Positions 23,771 to 35,400 of a stretch of 64,000 bases of DNA are shown here, piece after piece. The stretch is taken from positions 375,309,582-375,373,581 of the forward strand of contig CM057337.1 of assembly GCA_030015575.1 (NCBI GenBank), given 5' to 3'. Positions within the stretch are counted from its first letter, which is position 1, and each line of letters opens with the position of its first letter. Source of the DNA: Agapanthus africanus. Its lineage: Eukaryota; Streptophyta; Magnoliopsida; Asparagales; Amaryllidaceae. A program made the position numbers and the translations under genes. The notes under the pieces were generated by a model. That model worked only from the letters and a program-made list of their open reading frames with translations. It was not told the DNA's origin and did no database searches.

Positions 23771-24018
23771 ATTCTCTTTTGCTTTGAACAGTGGTATTCG
23801 GTTATGAATATCCAGCACCTCATTCGATGAGGCAAAGGCCGGGATCACTTCATCGGGAGTGGCCCCTTGAGTAAAAGTTGGCGTCAACGTAATAACTTTA
23901 TTATAGTCGATTCTTTTGCTTTGCATCGTAGTATTCAGTTTGGAATATCCTGCACCTCATTCGATGAGGAAAGAGCCGAGATCCCTTCACCGGGAGTGAC
24001 CTCTTTAGCAAAAGTATG
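23771..24018. repeat. Diverged tandem duplication, period 137 bp
   Basis: Two copies share TTTTGCTTTG, then GCACCTCATTCGATGAGG (from about 23815 and 23952), then ATC-CTTCA-CGGGAGTG. The shared CTCATTCGATGAG is a short palindrome. The copies differ at many sites, so the duplication is old. Confidence 0.8.
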
Positions 24019-24764
24019 AGCCACTATATATTTGTAAAACCACTGGGTTCCTTCAACGATATCAAGTTCATTACGTTAAAGGTTTTTCGCCAGAAACCAG
24101 CCGTAGCCCTCTGTCATTTCAGATTAGTATTGCTTAGTATTCGCGTTACGTTTGTCGTTGCTATTCGCCGAGGCGTAGTGTGCGGTAGCTCTGTAATGCT
24201 TTTCTGTCACATGGACATGTGGATTGGTTAGGACGGTCGTACGAATTTTTTTATTATTCGTCAAGGGTCGTGCGGGTGGGTTTAACGCAATCAAGATAAT
24301 GACGGGTTGAACTTGACTAGGACCTTTTGATTTGTTGATTATTCGTCAAGGTCACTTGGGTCCTAGGGGTAAAAATCACATCGAGAGATTCAAACATACA
24401 GGAAACTTGCCAGGCATGCGCATACCTGCTAGAGTGTGGTGACTTGAGTGGATTCCATCAATTTATCATGCGATGATAGTTGGATCCCAATTCCCACTGA
24501 TGAGTAGGATTACTCCTTGGGTGACTTTAGATGATCCCGACTAATTCTCCTTTTGGGTTTGGAGGAGAACTCGAGGATACAGTGGGAGACATCCTGATTA
24601 GATAAAGTTATTAACCATTCTGATCTAGGTTAGAGTGCACGCTGAGTGTTTCTTTTCTCTCTCTCTTTGGCAGCGACCATGGCTCGACCCTAAACTAAAA
24701 CTCATGAACCAAGTTAACCAAACCTTCTTAAAACACTTTGGCTTTTGGAATGTCACGTTGTCGC

Positions 24765-25525
24765 ATATATCATTGCCACTTCTGTATCACCTTTGCATTT
24801 CTCTAGAACACCCCGTATCACTACGAACACCTATTGGATAAATCCATCGTATAGTTACATACGAACTCGAAGGAACTTGTTCCAGAATCGAGGATGGATT
24901 CTGGTTCTGGAGAGATAGAATAGGATTATTCAGTTGTCTTTTCCCTTTACCTTCTCTCAGGTTGTGAGGGCTCCTAGGATTAGCACCTATTGAGCTTATT
25001 GGATAGTCTATCTCCAGAACATAGGCAGGTGCCGAAAGGTGGGGAAGGAAGAAAACTAATTAGCCTAAATGTGGTATATAGAAGGTAATAAGTAAAGACA
25101 TATAAAGGGATTAGAATAACAGCAAAGAAAATTGCGACTGGTATCATTTACGACAAAACCGTGTATACCCCTGCCACTCCCACATCCACTTTGGATTTCT
25201 CCAGAACACTTCGTATCACTACGAACGTCCATAATACTTGGACATGCCATCGTATAGTTACATACGAACTCGAAGGGATTCGAGGATGGTTTCCGGTTCA
25301 GGATAAATAGAATAAGATTAGTCAGATGTATTTTCCCATTACCTCCTCCCAGGTTGCGAGGACTTCTGGCATAAGGAGTGTACACCTATTACACTTTTGG
25401 ATAGTCTTCTTCCAAACCTTAGGCTAGTGCCGAAGGGTGGTGAAGGAAGAAAACCAATTAGCCTAAAGAAGGTGTACAGAAGGTAATAAGTAAATACATA
25501 ATAAAGGGATTGCAGTGAGGGCAGG
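24765..25525. repeat. Diverged tandem duplication, period about 400 bp
   Basis: Two copies (about 24765-25125 and 25170-25525) share GTATCACTACGAAC, then ATCGTATAGTTACATACGAA, GATTCGAGGATGG and AGAAGGTAATAAGTAAA in the same order. I recognise no coding content. Confidence 0.8.
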
Positions 25526-26089
25526 TTAGTATATGGTTACTGTCATGAATCAGGATAGTGGAAGAGGCGTTACTAGGAATACCAGATTACCCCTTCAAAA
25601 CATTTTCATGTTTCAGATTTACTGTGCGATGTTAAGTGAAAAATGTTTTCCCAATTGGAATTTAACTCCAGGGTATGTATTTACCAGATCAGTTTCTCAC
25701 ATCTGTATGTTATTACAGATGGTGAGTGGGAGTAAGATATTGGGAATTGGTTGATTAGATCCTCATTATATCGGAATTCGTTGTAATTGGTTATATTTGA
25801 GGAAATCATCTGGTTTTGCCTGATGGTAAATTTTTGGTTTTGAATATCCGTAGTTATGCACCAGTTTCAAACTGATATATCTGTACGTTTATTTTATAAA
25901 GTGAGATATAAATTTTTTAAATTATGTCTGTGGCATTTACCTATAGAAGTTGATGGTTAGGTAAGGTGCATTCAACAGCGATGTAATTCTTCTTAACCAT
26001 AGTACAGTTTTCAACCTACGACGCATATGGTTTGAGTTATTGAACTTAGGGAACTTATACAAAGTATTGTATGTTGTCCAGTGTCCATT

Positions 26090-28103
26090 AGGACAATAGG
26101 GTTGGTACTCGTACTATATTCTGTTTACTCATGACTTCTCCAGTTCTAGATAAGCATTTCGTTGAAATATAAGGTCCAGATTTTGAGAAGTTATAGGTAT
26201 AAGAATAAAGAAGAGAACCATTTGTTGGAAGTATCAGGATTCTTCGAGGTAGTCGAAGATGTGGATACTTGTGTTTGGTATTCCGTTGATAATAATGGTT
26301 TTTGAGAACTTTCTTCTCTTTCAGGTTACTCATATATAGATGCACTCCTAGATGAGTAATGATGTTTGGCCTCCTTCCATTTGGTTGATATGCACTGGAG
26401 ACATCTGCATGATTTTGAATCTGGTTCCAATTAAATTAGTGCTTTTGTTTCTATATTGTATATAGAATGGTTCATATCTTAATGATGTTAAGGTATATAG
26501 AGTTCTCCGGCTTATGCTTAAAACCAGACTCTGGACAAACTCAAGGCACGTTTCAGTAATGGAAGTTTGTGGGTTATCCCGGGCTTTGACGAGGGTTAAC
26601 TTTTTACCATCAGGAAGATCAATAGTGATATTGTTCATGACTCGCCACAGCTTTAGCAAAATGGACTTTTTCAGAAAACAGTAGTGGGATTATGGTAAAA
26701 CTGGAAGTGATTCCAGAACCACAAATGACTACTGAAAATTTAATAGAACCTAAAGATTCAATCGGTTTTGACATTCTATCAGCTACTCCGCAGATTTGGT
26801 GGGTAACCTCAGGCACCCGAGAGGTACTTCGGTCTTCTCCGAGACGGTAACAGGGAGGTTCTTGTTTACCCAGACTTGTCAATGCTGCTGTTCTAGACTA
26901 TAAGACCCGGTAGGAGGATGAGTATAGCGTCGTTCTAAACTAGTTTTAGAAGTGCACGTGTATATGACTCTACCAGAGGGTTGTTGTAGTCAGTGGGAGC
27001 AGCGGAAGCATAGAGGGCAAGTAGATTATGTCTATTCGTAGACTAAAGAAGGTATAGCGGAAATAGATCATCTATTTTTGATGTGACAGTCATAGAGTTT
27101 GACTTCATCAGAACAACAGATAGATCTGGAAAGAAGGTAGTAGGCTGTAATGTCCTGGTATTTGGATGACATGCACTTTATAGGAAGTGAAATTCCTATA
27201 CTGCGATCGGTTATACTGTGGTTGTCACACAGTTGTTTCTCCACATAGGATATGGATACAATATCAGGCATTCTGGTTACTAGATCTATTGTTTTAGATC
27301 TAGATTTGGGAATTTTCCCAATTTGGGTACTTTGACATTATTCTAAAGGTGTTTTAGAATGGACGACTCCTGGCGTGGTGGTGTACCCGCAGGTGATGGA
27401 GTCACCCTCTCCAAAAGAGATGTCTTTCAGACTGATGAGGAGAGGGATCTACATGATTAGTATATCACTTACTTAGGCAATTGAGTTAATCATGAAATGT
27501 CAAGTACCACACCAGATATTGCTTTTGCAATAGCTGCAATAAACATATATATATTAATCCAATCCTGGAGAAACATTGGGAAGCAGTTATGAACATAAGT
27601 GGATGTTCTTGGGATATGGTAATGGCAGCCTCCTTCAGGAGACGGTTATCATTTCAGGCTTCCAAGGTGACTTGGATGATAGAGTGACTGTCAGAGTTTT
27701 AATTTTTCCCTCTTTTGAGGGACAGTATGTTGGACAAGTGGACAAAGCGGATACTGAGGAAGGCATAGTGCAATATACTGATTAAGTTCAGTGGACGATA
27801 CAGTCTAAGAAGTTTGCTGGATTTGGAGTTCATTTATGAACTGGGTCCCATCAGATATCCAGGCATATTCTAAGACAAGTATTGCTCGTTTCGAAAGATA
27901 GCTTTCTCGGCAAAGTTGAGATATAGAGAGAGATATAGAAAGAAACACTAAAGCGGATCCACTCACTGAGGCTATTTCTCGAATGCAATAGTTTCACAAA
28001 CAGGCTTTGCGAGACTGATTAGTAGAGAAGTTGGGTGTTCGGTATTACACGGGCTGTGAGTATGCGACACCGTAATAATTGGCCTTAAGTGCAAGTGGGA
28101 GAT
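26090..28103 (+). pseudogene. copia-4 pol remnant (strongly decayed) and polypurine tract
   Basis: Colinear with copia-2 pol at DNA level. An integrase-like stretch (about 26240-26280) corresponds to the copia-2 block around 6290-6330. A KFVGYP-like segment lies near 26565, the EIPEP linker near 26710, a VDDILLIGN-like RT block near 27160, and RNase H-like sequence near 27400-27980. GCAAGTGGGAGAT (28091-28103) directly precedes the LTR. It is broken in very many places, far more than copia-1 or copia-2, and is the oldest-looking copia coding region here. Confidence 0.8.
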
Positions 28104-28267
28104 TGTTGGCTGTAGTGCCCTGATCAGTCGAAAATATTGCATTCTTAACACATCAATTTCCCTACTCTTTATAATCATCTAAAGGTGTTTGGTATAAATA
28201 TAGCACATATTAGCAATTCGTCTGCAAAACATCAAATAACATGTGTTATACATTATAACCGGCATTA
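28104..28267 (+). repeat. copia-4 3' LTR, first piece
   Basis: Starts TGTTGGCTGTAGTGCCCTG after the polypurine tract and is interrupted after CATTA (28263-28267) by Tekay-D. The duplicate CATTA at 50882-50886 shows that the LTR continues at 50887. The rest of this LTR has little in common with the other copia LTRs here. Confidence 0.8.
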
Positions 28268-29875
28268 TGTAACGTTTTAGAAAACGTTTTGCGAATTTTT
28301 CCGTTTAAGGGCAAAATAGTCGGTATTTTCTGTTTTAACCCGATTTCGATCAAACGTCCGTAGAAACTTGCCGGCACCTATTTTAGCTAAAATAAATCTA
28401 GTGCGTGAACTTTGGGGGTATTTGGGAGATTTTGGTTCACATAGAATTTTTCCCAAATAAAATATTATTTTAGCCGGTAAAATATGCACGTAAATAGGAA
28501 TTTTTTTTCTAAATGAGAATCATTAGAAATCATCACTACAATTATTTTAGAACCTTCTTTTTAAATATCTAGATTTTTTTTGGTCAATGGAATTAAAATT
28601 AAAAAAAAAAGAAAAGAAAAGAAAGAAAAGAAAAGGAAGAAAAGTGGCAAAATGCATTTAATAGCATTTAATGTATTTTTACTAGAACTTTCTTCACTAA
28701 AATTCACAAAAATACCCCCTTCACCTCCTTGACCGAGCCCTCTCCCCAAATTTCCGCCCTCATCATTTTCAAGCTATTTTCTTCTCTTTTTGCTCACTAA
28801 AATGCTTCAAAATTCCTAAAATAAATCCACAAAATCCTAAATAAAAATAAAACAATCAATTCTCTTCACTGCTAGCTTGGATCTTCAAGAAAAATATCAT
28901 TTTTGGAGAAGAAAAATGATGGATCATGTTGTTTTTTAGTGTTCTTGTTGTGGTATAATTTTCAGAATCCTATTCTTAAATTGTTATGTTTAGATCTTTA
29001 AGTTAGTTAATTAAATGGTTATCATAGCTTTATATTCTTGATTTAATTCTTTATTCATAATTTTTTAAGAAATTCAAGTTTGGGTTAAAACTTGATTAAG
29101 TGTTTAATGTCAATTAAAGTGTTAATTTGTGATTAGGAAAAGTTTAACCTAGTAGAAAATGATAATTATTGTTAACGAATACTTTGTTTAATTATGAAAT
29201 AATGCTTACTAGGTTTTTGCTAAAACTTATTTTGCAAGTGTTAAAAATATAGAAATGTTTTAGATAGCTTAGTTAAGCTATTATAAGGTGTTTGTAATCG
29301 CTAGATATGCGTTAGCTTGAAACTAGTGCGAAATATTGTGATAAATTGTTTACTAGGTTTTGGGGGTTTTCCGACGTGGTTTCAATTGGTCGCTGCGAGA
29401 TTATATCTATTATATTCCTCGCATTTAGTTGTGTTGTGTTGCGCGATCGGCACTATCGGAGTCTAGACTTGGTATTTCGTAGTTTAGCGACCCTAGTTAG
29501 GGTTTTTGACCGATGTCGTGCGCGTTAGATGCGCTAAGTGCGCAGTGTAATTTTCAGGGCGTTATCCTTGCGTTTCTCTGTCTTTTCGTCGATTTAGGAT
29601 ATTTAGCTTATGTGATATGTTTGTGAAATTTTAGGTTCGCAGGCGGGGACTTCGGACGCTACGACAAAGGGAAAACAGGCGGTAGGCTTCACTTAGGCAG
29701 GAGCGTTGGTGAGTAGATTTAACATCTACAGGGGAATCGCCCGCATGGCGTTATGCGTCTGAGCTAGAAATAACTTGACTTTTCGCATATTCTATTTCAT
29801 ATTTAGAATTTGCGACTACACTTTATTGCTTAGATATTGTTGTGCTTGGACTAGTACCCTTAGGACACTGCACAT

Positions 29876-29934
29876 ATTATTGACGATTCATGTTGCACGA
29901 GCACTGATTGTATGCCACACACACCGTCAATAAT
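29876..29934 (+). other. Conserved hairpin, Tekay-D 5' LTR
   Basis: Arms ATTATTGACG (29876-29885) and CGTCAATAAT (29925-29934) are perfect complements around a 39-nt loop with CATGTTGCACGAGCACT and ACACACAC. The 3' LTR copy (37891-37949) carries one change that still pairs as a G-U wobble. Confidence 0.85.
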
Positions 29935-30901
29935 TGCCATGTCACGCACAACCCACTTATAGATATGATATTGTTTGGTTAGGGACATAGAGATATTGAT
30001 TCATATTTCTTTACGCATATGACATATAGCATACCTGTATACCCACATGCTTACGCATATGCCTTGATATACTTACATGCTAGTTACCTGTATACCTATA
30101 GGGTATTGTACCATTAGTGATAGGTACATACACACATAATAACATAGCTACATGTATACTTTGCATACAAACTTCACTTATACCTGGGGGTATATTACAT
30201 CATTTCTGATAGGTAGATATCTATATCTTGCTATACCTTTATGTTTACGCATATATCAGTTATAGCTACATGTTTACCTTTACTTGATGTTATTTAGAAT
30301 TGGAGAAAATAGGAACCGCATGATATTTTATATTAACTTGTTGCAGTTAATTTGCGGCTTTTCCTTATATGCTTACATTTCAGTTTTATGTTGCATATAT
30401 TATATTCATGGATTTTCGCATTGAGATATGGATTTTTCATGATGTTTTCTGGATTTGGGGACCGTGGTAGTTCATGAAATTATGCATTATTTGAAAAACC
30501 TGGCTTCCCTTGATATGATATTTCAGTAACCACCATGAGATTTATCGGTTCTGATATATATATATGCCATGCGAGGAGTCGGGGGCCGTATGAGGGTTCA
30601 TGGTGGGGCCCGGAGGTACCCCGGGGCAAGACGATTGATGGACCTTGCCGATTGAGCCTGGCAGGGGAACCATACACTCCGGTGACATTACCAATGACTC
30701 GGCGGTTATCATAGGGATATCAACAAAACTCATGTGCGTATGGATACATCGAGAGGCGAGGGTCAGAGCTAGGCACTCGAGCTTTCTGTATAGCGTACGA
30801 TACGTATCTATCAGGGTGCCAGTCTTGGTGACAGCACCTGATAGATCACTATTTTGTGTCGATGCTTGACACTTGGTTTTCTTGATATTTTACTCCTAAG
30901 T

Positions 30902-30980
30902 ATATATAACAGTGGAATGGGACGCTGTTATATATGCATATACATATATATTAGTGGAATGGGACGCTAATATATATGTA
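30902..30980 (+). other. Twin hairpins with identical loops, Tekay-D 5' LTR
   Basis: First hairpin: arms TATATAACAG and CTGTTATATA (30903-30912, 30925-30934). Second hairpin: perfect 14-bp arms TACATATATATTAG and CTAATATATATGTA (30941-30954, 30967-30980). Both loops are TGGAATGGGACG. The 3' LTR copy lies at about 49511-49590. Confidence 0.85.
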
Positions 30981-31285
30981 TACATATAAATTCATATACT
31001 TCATTATAATTATTCATGCAAATTACTTAGGATATAAGAGATTCACTTGATATTGGATTTAGGAAATTTGAGATTGTTGATTATATACATTTAGGATATA
31101 TGAGATTTACTGGATATTGTACATTCAGGATTTGTGAGACTTTTATGATATGAGAGCCAATTTGGGGGCTGATTTGAGGGATTGGGATTTGGATTGTCTT
31201 GATGGATTGTGATCCTACCACGATGTCAGGATTCCGTGGAAATGACATGTTCACCCCATACTCCACATTTATTGTTTATGCACTG

Positions 31286-31565
31286 CTTCATGTATTTGTA
31301 GTAGCTGTTAGTGTACCTTTCATGATTGTTGCATTTACATACCTTTATTTATATACATTTCTTCATGTGTTAGTTGTACCTGTAAGAGTACCTTTCATGA
31401 CTGTTGTATATATACATTGTCATATCATTACTTCAAGTATTAGTAGTACCTGATTTAGTACCTTACATGATTGTTGCATACAGATTGTCATATTTTTGCT
31501 TCATGTATTAGTTGTACTTGCTAGTGTACCTTTCATGATTATCGCATTCATATGACCTTTTACTG
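31286..31565. repeat. Four tandem units of 68-75 bp in Tekay-D LTR
   Basis: Units start CTTCATGTATT-like at 31286, 31361, 31431 and 31499 and each includes GTACCT, then CATGATTGTTGCAT. The same array is in the 3' LTR (about 49905-50165), and a shorter version is in Tekay-C (about 63305-63440). Confidence 0.8.
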
Positions 31566-31638
31566 CTTTTAGCTTACATATGTTTGATTTGCGCTGTACG
31601 TGCATACTTACGAATACCTGCATATGTTATTTACTATT

Positions 31639-31684
31639 CACGAGTTGGCAACTCACCCCCGTTGTGCCACAGTTTGTTTTGCAG
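31639..31684 (+). other. Conserved LTR block and acceptor-like TTTTGCAG (Tekay-D)
   Basis: CACGAGTTGGCAACTCACCC, then CCGTTGTGCCACAG, then a pyrimidine-rich TTTGTTTTGCAG/GTT. The block is nearly invariant in Tekay-A, B, C and D although the surrounding LTR sequence differs. Confidence 0.75.
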
Positions 31685-32275
31685 GTTGTTCCCCAGAGTA
31701 GTTGAAGCTGGCTATTCATCTATCTTATCATCTTTTGCTGCGGATACCGCATCAGCTCACAGTGTGCAATTTGCTTAGGTGGGTTTTGTGGTTATTCGTT
31801 GTTTTATTGTATATTCGTTGTATCCATGTACTCTCCATCTACCATTATCTTGTATGACTTAGAGACTTGATGTGAGGACGATATTGTATATTTTGGGGAC
31901 TTGGATGTCTTTTATGCAGTTTTACTTATATCGTCTTTTATTTCTTCGCTACGGCGTCGTATATCTGTTGTGGTGGTTGTTTTCCGCCGTTAGGCATGGA
32001 TTTGCTCCCGTTGAGGATGCTTTACTTTATATTTATATTGTACCCATTTTTGGGGTTGGTTTTTACAAAAGAGGTGCTGCCGAAATTTTCAAGAAAGTAA
32101 ATTGGACTTAAAGAATTTATACTTGAGATTTTCAAAAGCTTAAACAATGTTTCTTATCTTTTCTTATCTTTTAATTGTTTAAATTCTGGGTTTTGGCTTT
32201 CTTTTACTGCGTTATTCCTGTAGACGTTGCGTAGTATTAGGGCCGTCACGTACCAATTTCGGGTCGTGACAAAGT

Positions 32276-32287
32276 TGGTATCAGAGC
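32276..32287 (+). other. Tekay-D primer-binding site
   Basis: TGGTATCAGAGC, starting 4 bases after the LTR end, matches the complement of the initiator tRNA-Met 3' end. Confidence 0.9.
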
Positions 32288-32489
32288 GCTAGGTTTTAAG
32301 ATGACCTTGGTATGATGGAGTAGGTAGCTTTAGCAGAGTAACGTAGTGTGTGTATGTCCACGGCATACTCACGATGTGGTACTCCGCCTAAAGTGACCTA
32401 AGTACAAATTGCTTGAAATTCCTTCCTTGATATATATCCTTGAGATTCGATTTCCGTGTTCATATCGAATCCTATCTCTATTTATAGCC

Positions 32490-35400
32490 TTTGCTGCCGA
32501 CGACTATGGGGACTCAGAGTGATGCAGGGAGGGCCGAGGTCATAGTTGACTCGGGTGGGTCAAGGACTGACCAGGATGGCGCGCTCATTGCACAGGAGCA
32601 GATGGATCCGCCTTCGATAGATAGTATCGCTAGGCTTATGGCAGAGATGCAGGACTTGCGCCAGACGATGAGTTCTTTGGTTGAGGCTATTCGAGCGCAG
32701 CGATAGGAGGTTGTCACCCCTGTTACCCAGTTGTTCCTTGCGATCAGCATGCAGCATTCCGTCACCTACATAGCACCAGTGGATGCAGCCCCAGTTGACG
32801 AGACACATATTCCAGAGTCTTTGGGAGTTCCGGAACCGTGGAGGACTCGTACCGGTGTACCAGCCCAGAGACAGAGGCTTAGTCGTCGAGACATATTTCG
32901 TGACCGTCGCGGGAGTAGCAGAGGTTTGGGATGAGGACAGTCGTTCAGCTCTCATCCCAAGAGGGTCAGCAGTCATCGTGTGGATGTTTTCGATGCGGGA
33001 GCCTTCATCACTTTGTCAGACATTGTTCCTTAGCACCGCGTCAGGCTTATGTGCAGAGAGGTCGTGTTCGCAGAGGATTCGCTCAGAGGGGACGGGTTGG
33101 CAAAGGAAGATTTCAGCCAGTTGTGGGTAGAGGGCAGACACGAGAGTTTGCTTCTACTCATCTGGACGCGCAGGCGTCCAATGCAGAGTTTTCAAGTATT
33201 TTTAATTTGTATGTTCTAGATGCACTTGTTTGTTTTACACACTTTGTGCCGTGGTTGGGACGAGAGTCGTGTTAGGTAGATCAGCCGTTGTTGTGTTAAC
33301 TTCTGTCAGCGATTCTTTTGTTGCACGACATGTGTTTCGTTCGTGTGCCAATTGGATAGGAGATAGAGATTCGTCCGTCGTTGTGATCCTTCTAGAGATG
33401 TTGGATTTGATGTTCTCCTGGGCATGGACTAGTTATCTACGTGCTAGGCGTCTGTGGACTGCCGTGGGGAAACAGTCAGGTTTTGTTTTCCCGGCGAGTC
33501 AGTTCTTGTTATGCAGGGGGGACAGTGGTGCCGCCTCTCACAGCTTGAATTCAGCCTTTTTCGCTAGTCGGCTTTTGGGGAGATGATGTCGAGGATTCCT
33601 GGCGTTCATTCGTGATACCGGAGCCACAGTGGGCTTGTTGGACCGGCTTTCCTTCGTGCGATAGTTTTCCGACGTTGTTCCAGATAAGCCGGCGAAGCTT
33701 AGGGAGCTTAAGGATCTGCTGCAGAGTTGTTAGATAGGTGAGGCTTGTGTGTCTGAGTGTTTCGTATTGGGGAGCTCCTATTTCCGTTCGTCAAAAAGAA
33801 TGACGGAAATTTGAGGTTTTGTATTGATTGATCGTCAATTGAACCGGCTTACGGTGCGGATAGGTATCCTTTACCTCGCATTGACGATTTCTTCGATCAG
33901 CTTCCGAGTGCGAGACATTTTCTAAGTTTGTTTGGGATCAGGTCATCATTATTGCGGGTTCGGAGTGATGACATTCCGAAGACTGCCTTGTGCGTGCTAC
34001 GGGCTTTGTGTGTTTTGGTGGTGTTATTGGACTCACCAATACCCTAGCAACATTCGTAGAGGTGATGAACCAGATTTCTTCAGGCCGTTCCTCGACCGGT
34101 TATTATTGTGTTATTGATGACATTCTGGTCTATTCAATGTGTCGTGAGGGACAGGAGTAGCACTTGAGGATTTGTTTTGCAGAAATTAGGAGAGCCCCGG
34201 CTGTTTGCTAGATTCTCAGAGTGTTCCTTCAGGCTTGTTTGTGTTGACTCCTAGGTCTTGTAGTTATGGGAGACGGTTTTCGTATGGTTCCGAGGAAGAT
34301 CGAGGCCGTACAGCTTAGACCCAGACTTGTGTGCAGGACGGAGGTCCGCAGATTTTTTGGGCTTAGCAGGTTTTTACCGCCGTTACGTGCAGGATTGCTA
34401 GTGTAGAGCTGCACCGTTGACTGAACTGACCGGAAGGGAGGTTTCTTTTCTTTGGACTGAGGCATGCATGCAGAGTTTTTCAACAGTTGAAGACTCGGTT
34501 AACAACGGCATCAGTTTTTTCTTTGCTCTCTGGTTCGGATGACTTTGTTGTTTAACTGTAATGTTTCATGAGTGGGGATCGATTGTGTACTGAGGTGACA
34601 CTATAGAGTTATCTCTTTTGCTTCCTTACATCTGGAGGAAGTACGAGTAGGATATTCCACTCATGATCTGGAGATGGCCGCGGTGTTCGTGCGTTGGAGA
34701 TTTGGAGACACTATTTGTTCGAGAGTCGTGTCAGATTTTCACGGACCACCAGAGCTTAATATACATCTTCCTGCAGTGGGTGTTGATTGTTGAGACAATC
34801 TCCTGTAGATTTACAGTTTCTGTGCGATCTTTGAGTACAACTTAATTTCGCCTCTACTAAGGGGGCAGCTTGCTCATGTCCGCGCCCGTCTACTTTTCCT
34901 TAATCGCTTTAGCGAGGCACTGCCCGCCGATGCTCGTTCGTCAGAGATACTTGAGCATACTCGGCTGGATAATGATTTGGAGTCCCTGATTTGTGACAAG
35001 GGTGTGCTAAGTTTAGGGACGCGTTTGTGTACCTGATACTATTGGGTAGAGACGTGAAATCGTAGAGCAGGCACATCTGTCAACTCTCTGTATTCATTCA
35101 AGTTCCACCAACATTTGACGTGACTTGTGAGATAGTTACGGGTGGGTAGGGATGTAAAGAGATGTTTCGGGTTTCGTTTCAAGGTGTCTGTCTTGTTGTG
35201 TGCTTTGGTTGAGCATCTGAGACCGGCTGGAGAGTTGCAACTTTTAACCGTTTCGAAGTGGGAATGGGAGCAGATATCCATGAATTTCGTTATGGTGTCT
35301 ACCCAGGTTTAGTCAGGGTGTGACTCCATTTGGATGTTTGTCGTCCGGTTTTACTCGGTTTTCTTAGTTGTTCTTTGTTAAGTTGTGCTTTGCACGGAGT

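Larger units (their letters stand above)
23039..26089. other. Unassigned decayed DNA between copia-1 and copia-4
   Basis: I recognise no gene, RNA or element boundary here. Visible features are a TA-rich tract (about 23489-23520) and two diverged tandem duplications (23771-24018 and about 24765-25525). The rightmost part may be the decayed 5' portion of copia-4, because pol-like sequence of that element starts near 26090 without a boundary. Short open frames here look like chance. Confidence 0.6.
28268..32271 (+). repeat. Tekay-D 5' LTR (4004 bp)
   Basis: TGTAACGTTTTAGAAAACG to TTTCGGGTCGTGACA. Order of notable parts: donor-like GTGAGTAGATT (29709), conserved hairpin (29876-29934), twin hairpins (30902-30980), four units of a 68-75 bp repeat (31286 to about 31560), the conserved GAGTTGGCAACTC block (31639-31670), and acceptor-like TTTTGCAG ending at 31684. 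Such a long LTR is usual for Tekay/Del. Confidence 0.95.

Noticed and set aside
24679-24740. ATGGCTCG start after GCAGCGACC, resembling the start of histone H3
   Set aside because: Only the first few codons look similar; nothing downstream matches histone sequence on this or any other frame.
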